Source of the DNA: an uncultured Eubacteriales bacterium
GTDB lineage: Bacteria > Bacillota > Clostridia > Lachnospirales > Lachnospiraceae
Length of the DNA: 13,862 nt
NCBI GenBank assembly: GCA_902783795.1
Contig: CACZSO010000016.1
Span: 1-13,862, forward strand
Reading direction: 5' to 3'
Part shown: positions 1-7,099 of the stretch, one piece after another
Layout: the number at the start of each line of letters is the position of its first letter
Position numbering within the stretch: the stretch's first letter is position 1
Made by a program: the position numbers and the translations under genes
The notes under the pieces: generated by a model
What the model was told of the DNA's origin: nothing
The model's database searches: none
What the model saw: only the letters and a program-made list of their open reading frames with translations

Positions 1-351
1 ATCCTGAAAGAAAGCCATCCGTCTTATTATGCTTTTATAGTGGATGGCGAGACTTCACTGGGTGAATATTGGGAGACGAATCCCCGCAGCCACAATCATG
101 ATATGATGGGGCATATCATAGAATGGTATTATAACGGACTGGCCGGTATTAAAGCCGTAAGACCCGGGTTCAAAGAAGTGGTGATAAGACCATATCTCCC
201 GAAGAGTATGAATCATCTGAAAGCCTCATATAAGACACCACACGGAAAGATCTGCGTGGAACTTATACGGACAGAGGAGGGCATTGAGCTTATCGCCAAT
301 GTTCCGGAAAGTATTAAATATACCTTGGACCGGAGTTATCTGGACGCATAA
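1..351 (+). CDS. Alpha-L-rhamnosidase (GH78), C-terminal fragment
   Basis: This is the 3' end of a gene that begins before the window; the frame is open from base 1 to the TAA at 349-351, giving 116 residues. The segment reading GETSLGEYWETNPRSHNHDM, followed by a GHIIEWYYNGLAGI-like stretch, matches the end of the GH78 (alpha/alpha)6 barrel, where members typically show G-x-T-x-x-E-x-W, then S-x-N-H, then a W-(F/Y)-Y-x-x-L-A-G-I helix. It is followed by a short beta-rich C-terminal domain starting around VRPGFKEVVIRPYLP. Family enzymes cleave terminal alpha-L-rhamnose from plant glycans, pectin side chains or flavonoid glycosides. No secretion signal can be judged because the N-terminus is missing. 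A terminator follows directly after the stop, so this is the last gene of its transcript. The family call is based on motif recognition; substrate preference cannot be inferred from this fragment. Confidence 0.82.
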   Translation: MLKESHPSYYAFIVDGETSLGEYWETNPRSHNHDMMGHIIEWYYNGLAGIKAVRPGFKEVVIRPYLPKSMNHLKASYKTPHGKICVELIRTEEGIELIANVPESIKYTLDRSYLDA

Positions 352-390
352 AAAACAGGCAGGAGGATCAAGGCCTCTTGCCTGTTTTTT
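350..390. terminator. Bidirectional intrinsic terminator between rhamnosidase and MATE genes
   Basis: A 15-bp stem (352-366 with 374-388, one G-T wobble) closes a 7-nt loop. It has a T-run at 385-390 on the plus strand and an A-run at 350-355, which reads as six T on the minus strand. It sits between the convergent stops at 351 and 405, so it can end both transcripts. Confidence 0.9.
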
Positions 391-404
391 ATGCAATATA
401 TACG

Positions 405-1772
405 TTAAACTTTTCGATTGACGACAGCTTTCTTCTGCCAGCCTCCGGTGAAGAAACGGCTGAAGGCAATGATGACCGTGATGATCCATCCGCAGGGGAT
501 CGCATAGGCAATGCCCAGGAATCCCATGCCTGCAGCCAGGGCGAAGATATAAGCCATGATCGTTCTTCCTATCAGGTCGCTGATCATACAGATCATGGCC
601 CAGATGGAATCTCCGGAACCTCTTAAGAAAGAAACCACGATCTGGGAAATACCGTGGGCCACTACAAGCGGCGCCCAGATCCGCATGAACTGCGCCCCTA
701 TATTGATGACTTCGATATCTCCGTCATTCACGAACAGCTTCATGAGGTTCGGTCCGAAAGTATAGATCGCAATGGAAAGCAGGATGCCGATGACCGCTGA
801 GAAACTCATGGAGAGCCACATGCCCTTCTTGGCCCGGTCTGTTTTTCCTGCGCCGATGTTCTGGCCTACGAACAGAGACAGCCCTTGGGAGACAGAAGTG
901 ACCGGCAGGTTGCAGATCATCTCCATTTTATTGGCGGCCGTATAGGAAGCGATACAGACAGATCCGTAGGAATTGATGAGCCGCTGCACCGCCAGCATGC
1001 CGATGGAAGACAGGCCGGTCTGCAAAGAGGAAGGAATGCCCAGCCTCAGGATAGATCTGAACAGGGTTTTGTCAAAGCGGAACTCTCCCTTTTTGAAGGA
1101 GAAATACTCATTCCTTTTTGAAACATAGAGGATGCAGAGGACCACAGAAACTGCCTGTGCGATGACCGTGGCGTAGGCAACGCCGTCCACCCCATGCTTC
1201 AGTACCAGCACGAAGAACAGGTCGCCGGCAATATTCAGAAGAGAGGAAATGATCAGAAAGATCAAAGGCGTCGTGGAATCACCTAAAGACCGCAGGAAGG
1301 ATGCAAAGAAATTATACAGCGCAAGGAAAATACATCCGGCTGAGAAAATGCGGAAATAAGTGACGGTATCAGGCAGGATATTATCAGGCACACTTAACAG
1401 GTGCATGATGGGGGTGGCGAAGGAGACCGCCAGGACCGTAATGGTCAGGGAAATAATGATCAGCACGATGGCTGTGGTGGAAATAGTGGGTTTGATCTCA
1501 TCCCTTTTTTCTGCCCCGATGAGCTGGGAAGCTACCACAGAAGCACCCATATTGAAACCGGCCATTATGCCGATGAGGAACTGGACCAGGGGGGCACAGG
1601 TGCCCACAGCCGCCAGTGCATCCGCGGAGACATATTTGCCTACAACGATGGAGTCTACCATGTTGTAGAACTGCTGGAAGACGAGCCCCAGGAAGATAGG
1701 AAGGCAGAACTGGATCAGCCGTCCCAGGATAGGACCCTGGGTCATATCAACTCTTCTGGTTTTACTTTTCAT
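405..1772 (-). CDS. MATE family efflux transporter
   Basis: A 455-residue polytopic membrane protein of the multidrug and toxic compound extrusion family. These transporters use a sodium or proton gradient to export cationic drugs, toxins or metabolites. The N-terminal part shows the typical order: a short basic head, DMTQGPILGRLIQFCLPI, a first helix followed by FYNMVDSIVVGKYVS, and then AVG...P. The C-terminal half repeats the fold (LGIPSSLQTGLSSIG near residues 245-260). About twelve hydrophobic helices are expected and the length is normal for the family. The start was set at 1772 because AGGAGG lies 4 nt upstream (minus strand, 1777-1782). An ATG six codons further upstream, at 1790, would place this site inside the gene and has no good site of its own. 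The gene is single, with its own promoter and the shared terminator at its end. Substrate is unknown. Confidence 0.93.
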   Translation of the reverse strand: MKSKTRRVDMTQGPILGRLIQFCLPIFLGLVFQQFYNMVDSIVVGKYVSADALAAVGTCAPLVQFLIGIMAGFNMGASVVASQLIGAEKRDEIKPTISTTAIVLIIISLTITVLAVSFATPIMHLLSVPDNILPDTVTYFRIFSAGCIFLALYNFFASFLRSLGDSTTPLIFLIISSLLNIAGDLFFVLVLKHGVDGVAYATVIAQAVSVVLCILYVSKRNEYFSFKKGEFRFDKTLFRSILRLGIPSSLQTGLSSIGMLAVQRLINSYGSVCIASYTAANKMEMICNLPVTSVSQGLSLFVGQNIGAGKTDRAKKGMWLSMSFSAVIGILLSIAIYTFGPNLMKLFVNDGDIEVINIGAQFMRIWAPLVVAHGISQIVVSFLRGSGDSIWAMICMISDLIGRTIMAYIFALAAGMGFLGIAYAIPCGWIITVIIAFSRFFTGGWQKKAVVNRKV

Positions 1773-1776
1773 ATAA

Positions 1777-1782
1777 CCTCCT
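1777..1782 (-). promoter_or_regulatory. Ribosome binding site deciding the MATE start
   Basis: AGGAGG on the minus strand, 4 nt before the ATG at 1770-1772. It favours the shorter protein over the upstream ATG at 1790. Confidence 0.7.
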
Positions 1783-1846
1783 GTATCCATGCATCAGGCA
1801 GCCCTTGATGTGACAGCCGGATTGATATTGGTTATTTAATAGGTCT

Positions 1847-1874
1847 ATTATACTGCAAGTTTCTGTGTAAAACA
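1847..1874 (-). promoter_or_regulatory. Promoter of the MATE gene
   Basis: A perfect TATAAT on the minus strand (1847-1852) is preceded after 16 nt by a weak -35 (TGTTTT, 1869-1874). Transcription would start near 1840, leaving a leader of roughly 70 nt. The -10 is convincing and the -35 is poor. Confidence 0.55.
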
Positions 1875-1892
1875 TCTGTTTTTTGAAAAAAC

Positions 1893-1911
1893 CACCTGAA
1901 AAAGTCAGGTG
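1893..1911 (-). other. Terminator-like hairpin between divergent promoters
   Basis: A 7-bp perfect stem (CACCTGA with TCAGGTG) closes a 5-nt loop. On the minus strand it is followed by G and six T (bases 1886-1892), the layout of a small intrinsic terminator. No minus-strand gene ends here. It lies upstream of the MATE promoter, so it might stop antisense transcription coming from the SPFH side, or it could be an operator-like inverted repeat. Confidence 0.5.
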
Positions 1912-1962
1912 ATGCGATTTTGATACTTTTAAAAAAATCATGGATTATACACAGAAAAAAAG

Positions 1963-1991
1963 GTGACAAATCAAAAATTATGTAATATAAT
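1963..1991 (+). promoter_or_regulatory. Promoter of the SPFH gene (and probably pcrA)
   Basis: GTGACA (1963-1968), a 17-nt spacer and TATAAT (1986-1991) form a near-consensus vegetative promoter. Transcription would start near 1998, about 57 nt before the start codon. No terminator is seen between the SPFH gene and pcrA, so the transcript may include both. Confidence 0.8.
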
Positions 1992-2054
1992 GATGATTGA
2001 TTGAAGGGGAGGGATAATGATCCCCGGTATTTCGAACCATAAAGGAGGATAATC

Positions 2055-3143
2055 ATGGGATTTCTCAAGAACCTTACCGGTAAGCAGCTCGCCGACGTTA
2101 TTGAATGGGCTGACATGGATGAGAACACTTTGTTCTATAAGTGGAATAATGATGAGATCAAGAAGGGATCACGGCTGATCATCCGTCCCGCTCAGGACGC
2201 TATTTTCCTGTATCAGGGTCGTGTAGAAGGTGTCTTCACCGAAGAAGGTGATTATGATATCGAATCCAAGATCATCCCCTTCTTAAGCACATTGTTCGGC
2301 TTCAAATTCGGTTTTAATTCCGGCTTAAGAGCGGAAGTGCTTTTCATCAATACCCGTGAATTCAACATTCAGTGGGGTACCGTGAATGCACTGAACCTTC
2401 CGGTCCAGGGCCTTCCGGGCGGCATGCCTGTCAGAGCTTACGGCCTGTTTACCTGCCGCGTTTCTGATTACGGTGTCCTGATCGACAGGATCGCCGGTGT
2501 GCAGAAGACATTTACCGTAGACGATGTTAAGAAGCGTATCAGCGCCCAGAACGACCAGCTTCTGATGAAGTGGATCGTCAAAGAAGGCAAAGATATGTTC
2601 AATATCCAGGCGAATGCGTTTGATATCAGCAAGGGCATCCAGGAAGACCTGAACGCACAGCTGAACGAGATCGGTCTGGAGTGCACCTCTTACAGCATCC
2701 AGTCTGTTTCTTATCCCGAATCTGTTAAAGAGATGCAGGAGAAGGCAGCCGGTGCTTCTATGGTAGGTGATATCAACACGTACACTCAGGTACAGTTTGC
2801 GAATAATCTGGGTAATGATAATGGCGGCGGCACAGCCGGCAGCATGGCTCAGATGGCAGCAGGCTTGGCTATGGGTCAGCAGATGATCAATAACATGGGC
2901 TTCGGCCAGCAGCAGGCTCCCCAGCAGGCAGCACCGCAGCAGGCGGCTCCACAGCCGGCAGCAGCTCCCGTGAATGAGGCTGTTGAGACCGTGAAGGAAG
3001 TGATTGGCGGCGCGGCAGAAGCAGTGGAAGGCGCAGCTGAAGAAGTCTTCGAAGAGCTTACAGGACCCAAGTTCTGCCCGTACTGCGGTAAGCAGGTAGA
3101 TGGCGCGAACTTCTGCCCGTACTGCGGAAAGAAGCTGGTGTGA
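2055..3143 (+). CDS. SPFH/Band-7 domain protein with C-terminal zinc ribbon
   Basis: A 362-residue protein of the YdjI-like SPFH group. Residues about 35-235 resemble the SPFH/Band-7 fold found in stomatins and flotillins, which form oligomeric scaffolds at membranes. There is no signal peptide and no clear membrane helix, so membrane contact would be peripheral. After the SPFH part come a Gly/Met-rich stretch (255-285), a Gln/Ala/Pro linker (285-305), an Ala/Glu-rich segment likely to be helical (306-336), and a zinc ribbon with two FCPYCG knuckles whose ligands would be Cys341, Cys344, Cys354 and Cys357. In Bacillus subtilis, the YdjI family member sits in an operon with a PspA homologue and is linked to membrane stress; that role is inference here. 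AAGGAGG lies 6 nt before the ATG, so the start is secure. pcrA follows 27 nt downstream. Confidence 0.88.
   Translation: MGFLKNLTGKQLADVIEWADMDENTLFYKWNNDEIKKGSRLIIRPAQDAIFLYQGRVEGVFTEEGDYDIESKIIPFLSTLFGFKFGFNSGLRAEVLFINTREFNIQWGTVNALNLPVQGLPGGMPVRAYGLFTCRVSDYGVLIDRIAGVQKTFTVDDVKKRISAQNDQLLMKWIVKEGKDMFNIQANAFDISKGIQEDLNAQLNEIGLECTSYSIQSVSYPESVKEMQEKAAGASMVGDINTYTQVQFANNLGNDNGGGTAGSMAQMAAGLAMGQQMINNMGFGQQQAPQQAAPQQAAPQPAAAPVNEAVETVKEVIGGAAEAVEGAAEEVFEELTGPKFCPYCGKQVDGANFCPYCGKKLV
2907..2969 (+). repeat. CAG/GCA-rich low-complexity repeat coding the Gln/Ala/Pro linker
   Basis: Imperfect tandem units of the cagcaggc(a/t)cc type encode repeated QQA(A)P steps within the SPFH protein. Such tracts can change length between strains by slippage in multiples of three. 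Confidence 0.6.
3072..3127 (+). repeat. Two 17-bp direct repeats encoding the zinc knuckles
   Basis: The 17-base unit TTCTGCCCGTACTGCGG occurs identically at 3072-3088 and 3111-3127. Each copy encodes FCPYCG. Identity at synonymous positions suggests recent duplication or conversion, or strong codon preference. Confidence 0.75.
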
Positions 3144-3170
3144 TCATTTCCTGATTAGGAAAGGAAGTTT

Positions 3171-5435
3171 ATGAGCGATGCGAATTACGCGCTCCTGAAT
3201 AAAGAACAAAAAGAGGCGGTCTTTCATACCGAGGGGCCGCTTCTTATTTTAGCCGGCGCGGGGGCAGGAAAGACCCGGGTGCTGGCCTACAGGACCGCTT
3301 ATCTGATAGAAGAAAAGAATGTTTCTCCCTGGAACATCCTGATGATCACCTTTACGAATAAAGCGGCTCAGGAGATGAGGGACAGGGTCGTGTCCTTAGT
3401 GGATTATGGTGATTCCGTATGGGTGGCTACTTTTCACTCCACCTGTGTCAGGATCCTCCGGCGCTATATAGACCGGCTGGGTTATGACTCGGATTTTACC
3501 ATTTATGACACGGATGATGTCAGGACCCTGATAAAACAGGTGATCCAGGAGTTAGACCTGGATCCGAAAATGTATAAAGAACGGGCCATCGCCGCGTGGA
3601 TCTCTTCGCTGAAAAATGATATGATCACAGCGGAGGACGCGAAAAAAGATGCCATGGGTAATTTCCGGGCTATGAAAGAGGCGCAGATCTATGAAGCGTA
3701 CCAGAAACATTGCCGGCAGAATAATGCCCTGGATTTTGATGACCTGCTGCTGCTTACGGTGCAGCTTTTACAGCGGAATGAAGACGTGCTGGAATACTAC
3801 CAGCAGCGCTTTAAGTATATCATGATCGATGAGTACCAGGATACGAACCGGGTACAGTTTGAGTTTGCCGCGCTTTTGGCTAAAAAGTTCGGGAATCTTT
3901 GTGTGGTGGGCGATGATGACCAGTCCATCTACCGTTTCCGCGGCGCGGACATCCGGAATATCCTGGATTTTGAAAAGACCTTTACCGGGGCGAAGGTGGT
4001 GAAGCTGGAGCAGAATTACCGGTCCACCACCAGCATCCTGGATGCCGCCAATGCCGTGATCTCCCACAACCGGGGCCGGAAAAACAAACACCTCTGGTCA
4101 GAGTTGGGCAAGGGAGACAGTGTGGGTTTCCGTCAGTATGAAAACGGCTATCAGGAGGCTGAAGAGGTCATAGAAAAGATCCGGCAGGAAGTGCGCCGGG
4201 GAGCCTCTTATAATGATTTTGCCATCCTGTACCGGACGAATGCCCAGTCCCGCGCTTTTGAAGAAAAATGTGTGGCTATGAATGTTCCCTACCGGCTGGT
4301 GGGCGGCGTGAATTTCTATCAGCGTGCTGAGATCAAAGACCTGATCGCATATTTAAAGACCATTGCCTCAGGAAAGGACGATGTGGCTACGGCCCGCATC
4401 ATCAATGTCCCCCGCCGCGGTATCGGAAAGACCACCCTGGATAAACTGAGGATGTTTGCAGATGCGAATGACTTAAGCCTGATGGAAGCCATTGAACATG
4501 CGAAAAATATCCCGGGGATCGGCCGCGCGCTGCCGTCGCTTCAGGCTTTTTCCATGATCATTGAGGAACTCCGGCAGTTTGACGGTGATATCGAGGAACT
4601 GATCCGTGAAGTGATCTATGTAACAGATTATGAAAGTGTGCTGGAGGAATTTGAAGAAGAGAAACAGCAGACGAAACGGGAAAATATAGACGAATTCCTT
4701 TCCAAAGCCCATGACTTTATGGCGGGCTGGGATGAGATGGAAGAGCCCACCTTAAGCAATTTCCTGGAAGAAGTGGCCCTGGTGGCGGATATTGATGACC
4801 TGGACGAAGATGAGAACCGGGTGGTCCTGATGACCATCCACGGCGCCAAAGGCCTGGAATTCCCCACCGTTTTCCTCTGTGGTATGGAAGAGGGGCTGTT
4901 CCCTTCCTATATGTCCATTAATTCCGGCGACCCCATGGATATCGAAGAAGAACGCAGGCTCTGTTATGTAGGCATCACCCGGGCGAAGCGGCATTTATAC
5001 TTAAGCTGCGCCAGGGCCCGTACTTTGCACGGAGAAGTGAATTATAACCGTGTTTCCCGCTTTATAGACGAGATTCCGGAGAATATGCTGGAGACCGCCG
5101 GAAAGGGCGGAAAACGTACGTTTTTTGACTCAGAAAGAGGCAGCGGCTTTTCTTCGGGTGGTTCAGACTTTTCATGGAATCTTCCAAAACCGCAGGAAAA
5201 GAAAAAAGCACCGGTAACATCGGCCCCTGCTTCCTTCGGAAAAGATTTTACAGTACAGAAGTCCGATGGCCTTTCCTATAGCGTGGGTGACCGGGTGGTG
5301 CATCAGCGCTTCGGCCTGGGCACCGTAAAAGAGATCGTGGATGGTAAAAAGGACTATGAGGTGCTGGTGGACTTTGATGATTTTGGAGAGAAACGGATGA
5401 TGGCTGGTTTTGCCAAACTCGAAAAAGCAAATTAA
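3171..5435 (+). CDS. pcrA: ATP-dependent DNA helicase PcrA (UvrD family, SF1A)
   Basis: A 754-residue 3'-5' DNA helicase, essential in many Firmicutes, acting in DNA repair, removal of RecA filaments, rolling-circle replication and transcription-replication conflict. Every SF1A motif is visible: the Q motif (LNKEQKEAV, 9-17), Walker A AGAGAGKT (28-35), motif Ia with FTNKAAQEM (61-69), Walker B DEYQ (220-223), motif III GDDDQSIYRFRGAD (247-260), QNYRS (281-285), motif V around TIHGAKGLEF (555-564) and motif VI ERRLCYVGITRAKR (594-607). After a flexible linker (640-700), the C-terminus carries the PcrA-type Tudor-like domain (YSVGDRVVHQRFGLGTVKEI, 703-722), which in this family contacts RNA polymerase. 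The length is normal. The start has a GGAAAGGAAG site just upstream. It lies 27 nt after the SPFH gene and is probably co-transcribed with it. Confidence 0.97.
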   Translation: MSDANYALLNKEQKEAVFHTEGPLLILAGAGAGKTRVLAYRTAYLIEEKNVSPWNILMITFTNKAAQEMRDRVVSLVDYGDSVWVATFHSTCVRILRRYIDRLGYDSDFTIYDTDDVRTLIKQVIQELDLDPKMYKERAIAAWISSLKNDMITAEDAKKDAMGNFRAMKEAQIYEAYQKHCRQNNALDFDDLLLLTVQLLQRNEDVLEYYQQRFKYIMIDEYQDTNRVQFEFAALLAKKFGNLCVVGDDDQSIYRFRGADIRNILDFEKTFTGAKVVKLEQNYRSTTSILDAANAVISHNRGRKNKHLWSELGKGDSVGFRQYENGYQEAEEVIEKIRQEVRRGASYNDFAILYRTNAQSRAFEEKCVAMNVPYRLVGGVNFYQRAEIKDLIAYLKTIASGKDDVATARIINVPRRGIGKTTLDKLRMFADANDLSLMEAIEHAKNIPGIGRALPSLQAFSMIIEELRQFDGDIEELIREVIYVTDYESVLEEFEEEKQQTKRENIDEFLSKAHDFMAGWDEMEEPTLSNFLEEVALVADIDDLDEDENRVVLMTIHGAKGLEFPTVFLCGMEEGLFPSYMSINSGDPMDIEEERRLCYVGITRAKRHLYLSCARARTLHGEVNYNRVSRFIDEIPENMLETAGKGGKRTFFDSERGSGFSSGGSDFSWNLPKPQEKKKAPVTSAPASFGKDFTVQKSDGLSYSVGDRVVHQRFGLGTVKEIVDGKKDYEVLVDFDDFGEKRMMAGFAKLEKAN

Positions 5436-5461
5436 CGATCCTTATTCCGCTCATTCTTCTA

Positions 5462-5490
5462 TGTACATCTATTCTCGACCATGTTAAACT
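5462..5490 (+). promoter_or_regulatory. Possible promoter before the DUF3137 gene
   Basis: TGTACA (5462-5467), a 17-nt spacer and an extended -10 of the form TG-T-TAAACT (to 5490) lie in the 80-nt gap after pcrA. Both boxes are imperfect, so the DUF3137 and lemA pair may instead rely on read-through from upstream; no terminator is seen in this gap. Confidence 0.35.
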
Positions 5491-5515
5491 TTGCGAAGAA
5501 AGTGAGGTGAGAAAC

Positions 5516-6436
5516 ATGGACAACAGAGATTTGATCACAGAGCTTCAGAGGCTCAGGAACCGTTCAGTCTACATGATGGCGGGGGCCGTGATCAGTCTGG
5601 TGCTTGGGTTTTTTCTCTTCATCATAGGCGGCATAGCCTTAGGCGGAGGCGGCGTCCTGCTGGGAATAGTCTTATTTGGTACAGGCATGGTGCTGCTGAT
5701 CCTTCAGTCAAAAAGAAAAAAAGAACTGAAGAGCTATATGGGCGAGACCGTGGTGAAACCGGTACTTCAGGAATTCATGGAGCTTGAAAGCTATGAAGCC
5801 AATGAATTCATGGATCCGGAATTGTTTAAGGACATCGGCATCCTGCCGGCACATAACAGGAGATATGGGTCAGACCTGATCCGGGGCCGTTACGGCGGCC
5901 ATCTGCTGGAAATGTGTGATCTGGAGCTTCAGCAGGTGACTTCTAACGGGAAATCCACGACCGTGGTTACCGTATTTAAAGGACAGTTACTTTCTTATGA
6001 GCTCAGCAAACAGATCCATGGTTATGTGGAGATCACAAAGCATACCATCGGAAAAGCGGGAGGCTTCTTAAAACGCCTGAAAAACTGGGGAACCTCAGTT
6101 AGCCGCGGACGTGATTTTGAACATGTGGAAACAGAAAACCAGATGTTTAATGAAACCTTCGATGTGAGAGCAGAAGACCCGCAGACAGCATTCCTGGTAT
6201 TGACGCCCCAGTTTATGGAACGGCTTTTACAGATCAATGAAGTCTATACCACGAACTTCTGCTTCACACCGGAATGTGTGTATCTGGCCATCAAATCAAA
6301 TGAAGACCGGTTCGAGCTTAAGAAAGATATCCAGACAGAAGAGGATATCATGAGGCTGAAAGAGAACTTAAGAGAAGATATAAAAGCGACCACGTCGCTT
6401 TTGGATGTATTAAGAAAGAATGAGTACCTGTTCTGA
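5516..6436 (+). CDS. DUF3137 family membrane protein
   Basis: A 306-residue protein with two adjacent membrane helices near the N-terminus (about residues 19-40 and 42-64, the second Gly-rich at its start), a basic stop-transfer stretch (QSKRKKELK), and a soluble remainder of about 240 residues. The later part, with ENQMFNETFDVRAEDPQTA then FLVLTPQFMERLLQI, is characteristic of DUF3137, a family of unknown biochemical role that often sits beside LemA genes, as here. The start was placed at ATG 5516 because GTGAGG (5502-5507) lies 8 nt upstream. A GTG at 5507 is in frame but overlaps that site, so the three-residue longer version is less likely. lemA starts about 35 nt after the stop, implying a shared transcript. 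The soluble domain is probably cytoplasmic, but the orientation is not proven by sequence. Confidence 0.82.
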   Translation: MDNRDLITELQRLRNRSVYMMAGAVISLVLGFFLFIIGGIALGGGGVLLGIVLFGTGMVLLILQSKRKKELKSYMGETVVKPVLQEFMELESYEANEFMDPELFKDIGILPAHNRRYGSDLIRGRYGGHLLEMCDLELQQVTSNGKSTTVVTVFKGQLLSYELSKQIHGYVEITKHTIGKAGGFLKRLKNWGTSVSRGRDFEHVETENQMFNETFDVRAEDPQTAFLVLTPQFMERLLQINEVYTTNFCFTPECVYLAIKSNEDRFELKKDIQTEEDIMRLKENLREDIKATTSLLDVLRKNEYLF

Positions 6437-6458
6437 TGTTTAAAAGACAGGTAGGATC

Positions 6459-6464
6459 GGGAGG
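6459..6464 (+). promoter_or_regulatory. Ribosome binding site of lemA
   Basis: GGGAGG lies 5 nt before ATG 6470 and 7 nt before GTG 6472. The ATG is followed at once by TGA, so the GTG is the usable start. The site supports translation beginning here and not at the TTG at 6509, which has no good site. Confidence 0.7.
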
Positions 6465-6471
6465 AAATTAT

Positions 6472-6508
6472 GTGAGCATTTTTTGAATTTATCGGATTTT
6501 TAGGTATC
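6472..6508 (+). other. Apparent frameshift at the start of lemA (six-T run)
   Basis: From GTG 6472 the frame reads V/M-S-I-F and stops at TGA 6484-6486. The bases run ATT TTT TGA A, with six T at 6479-6484. The next frame has no start codon between the stop at 6473-6475 and TTG 6509, yet reads FEFIGFLGI, leading smoothly into the LemA membrane helix. Loss of one T, or a +1 slip on UUU with the stop UGA in the A site, restores a normal N-terminus MSIFEFIGFLGI and a 186-residue protein. Confidence 0.75.
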
Positions 6509-7033
6509 TTGATCATAGGATTAGTCGTTTTGTTCCTGATCTTTTTGATCTCGGTATCAAACAAGTTTGCAAGAAAGAGTGTGAAGATCGATGAAGCATT
6601 GTCCGGCATCGAAGTGGCATTGACAAAACGTTATGACACCCTGACAAAGATGGCCGATGTTGCGAAGTCTTATGCCAGACACGAGATGGAGACCCTGACC
6701 ATGGTCATCAGCATGAGAAAGGGCATGTCAGTGCAGGAACTGACGGACAGTGCGAACCGGATGAATGAGATGGCTTCAGGCCTGAATGTGGTGGCGGAGC
6801 AGTATCCGCTTCTTCGTTCCAACACCGTATATGAAGAGCTGCAGAAAGGCATCCGCGATACGGAGGAACAGCTGCAGGCAGCCCGCCGGCTGTATAATGC
6901 CAATGTTTCCTCCTTCAATCAGCAGCTGGTGACTTTCCCCTCCAGCATCGTGGGCCGCATGAAAGGCTATGAAAAGAGAAGCTTCTTTGAAACGGAAGAA
7001 GTAAAGATGCAGGATGTGAAATTAGACCTGTGA
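6509..7033 (+). CDS. LemA family protein (N-terminus out of frame with its start)
   Basis: The open frame from TTG 6509 encodes 174 residues. They comprise a membrane helix (IIGLVVLFLIFLISV), then the LemA helical bundle with the family marks IDEALSGIEVALTKRYDTL, AEQYPLLRSNTVYEELQ, TEEQLQAARRLYNANVSSFN and FPSSIVGRMKGYEKRSFFE. LemA proteins are small membrane-anchored proteins of uncertain function, usually about 185 residues with a short N-terminal region before the helix. That missing piece lies in the same frame upstream (bases 6476-6508), but the ribosome binding site and GTG at 6472 are one frame away; the site is described separately. TTG 6509 has only weak upstream complementarity and would clip the helix. 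If the frame is not corrected, the gene may be expressed poorly or not at all. It sits after its common partner DUF3137 and ends at a strong terminator. Confidence 0.85.
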   Translation: MIIGLVVLFLIFLISVSNKFARKSVKIDEALSGIEVALTKRYDTLTKMADVAKSYARHEMETLTMVISMRKGMSVQELTDSANRMNEMASGLNVVAEQYPLLRSNTVYEELQKGIRDTEEQLQAARRLYNANVSSFNQQLVTFPSSIVGRMKGYEKRSFFETEEVKMQDVKLDL

Positions 7034-7047
7034 TCCATAAAAAAGGG

Positions 7048-7083
7048 CGGGGCCCTGCGGAAAACCGCAGGGCCCCGTTTTTT
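7048..7083. terminator. Strong intrinsic terminator after lemA, usable from both sides
   Basis: A perfect 13-bp GC-rich stem (7048-7060 with 7065-7077) closes an AAAA loop, followed by six T (7078-7083). On the minus strand a T-run also follows after three C (A-run at 7039-7044), so it probably ends the convergent carboxylesterase transcript too. Confidence 0.95.
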
Positions 7084-7099
7084 GTCAGACAGAAGTATT

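Noticed and set aside
1773..1790. ATG at 1790 as the MATE start
   Set aside because: It has no ribosome binding site, and the AGGAGG for the ATG at 1772 would be inside the coding region.
5507..5515. GTG start for the DUF3137 gene, three codons longer
   Set aside because: The GTG overlaps the only good ribosome binding site (GTGAGG, 5502-5507), which is correctly spaced for the ATG at 5516.
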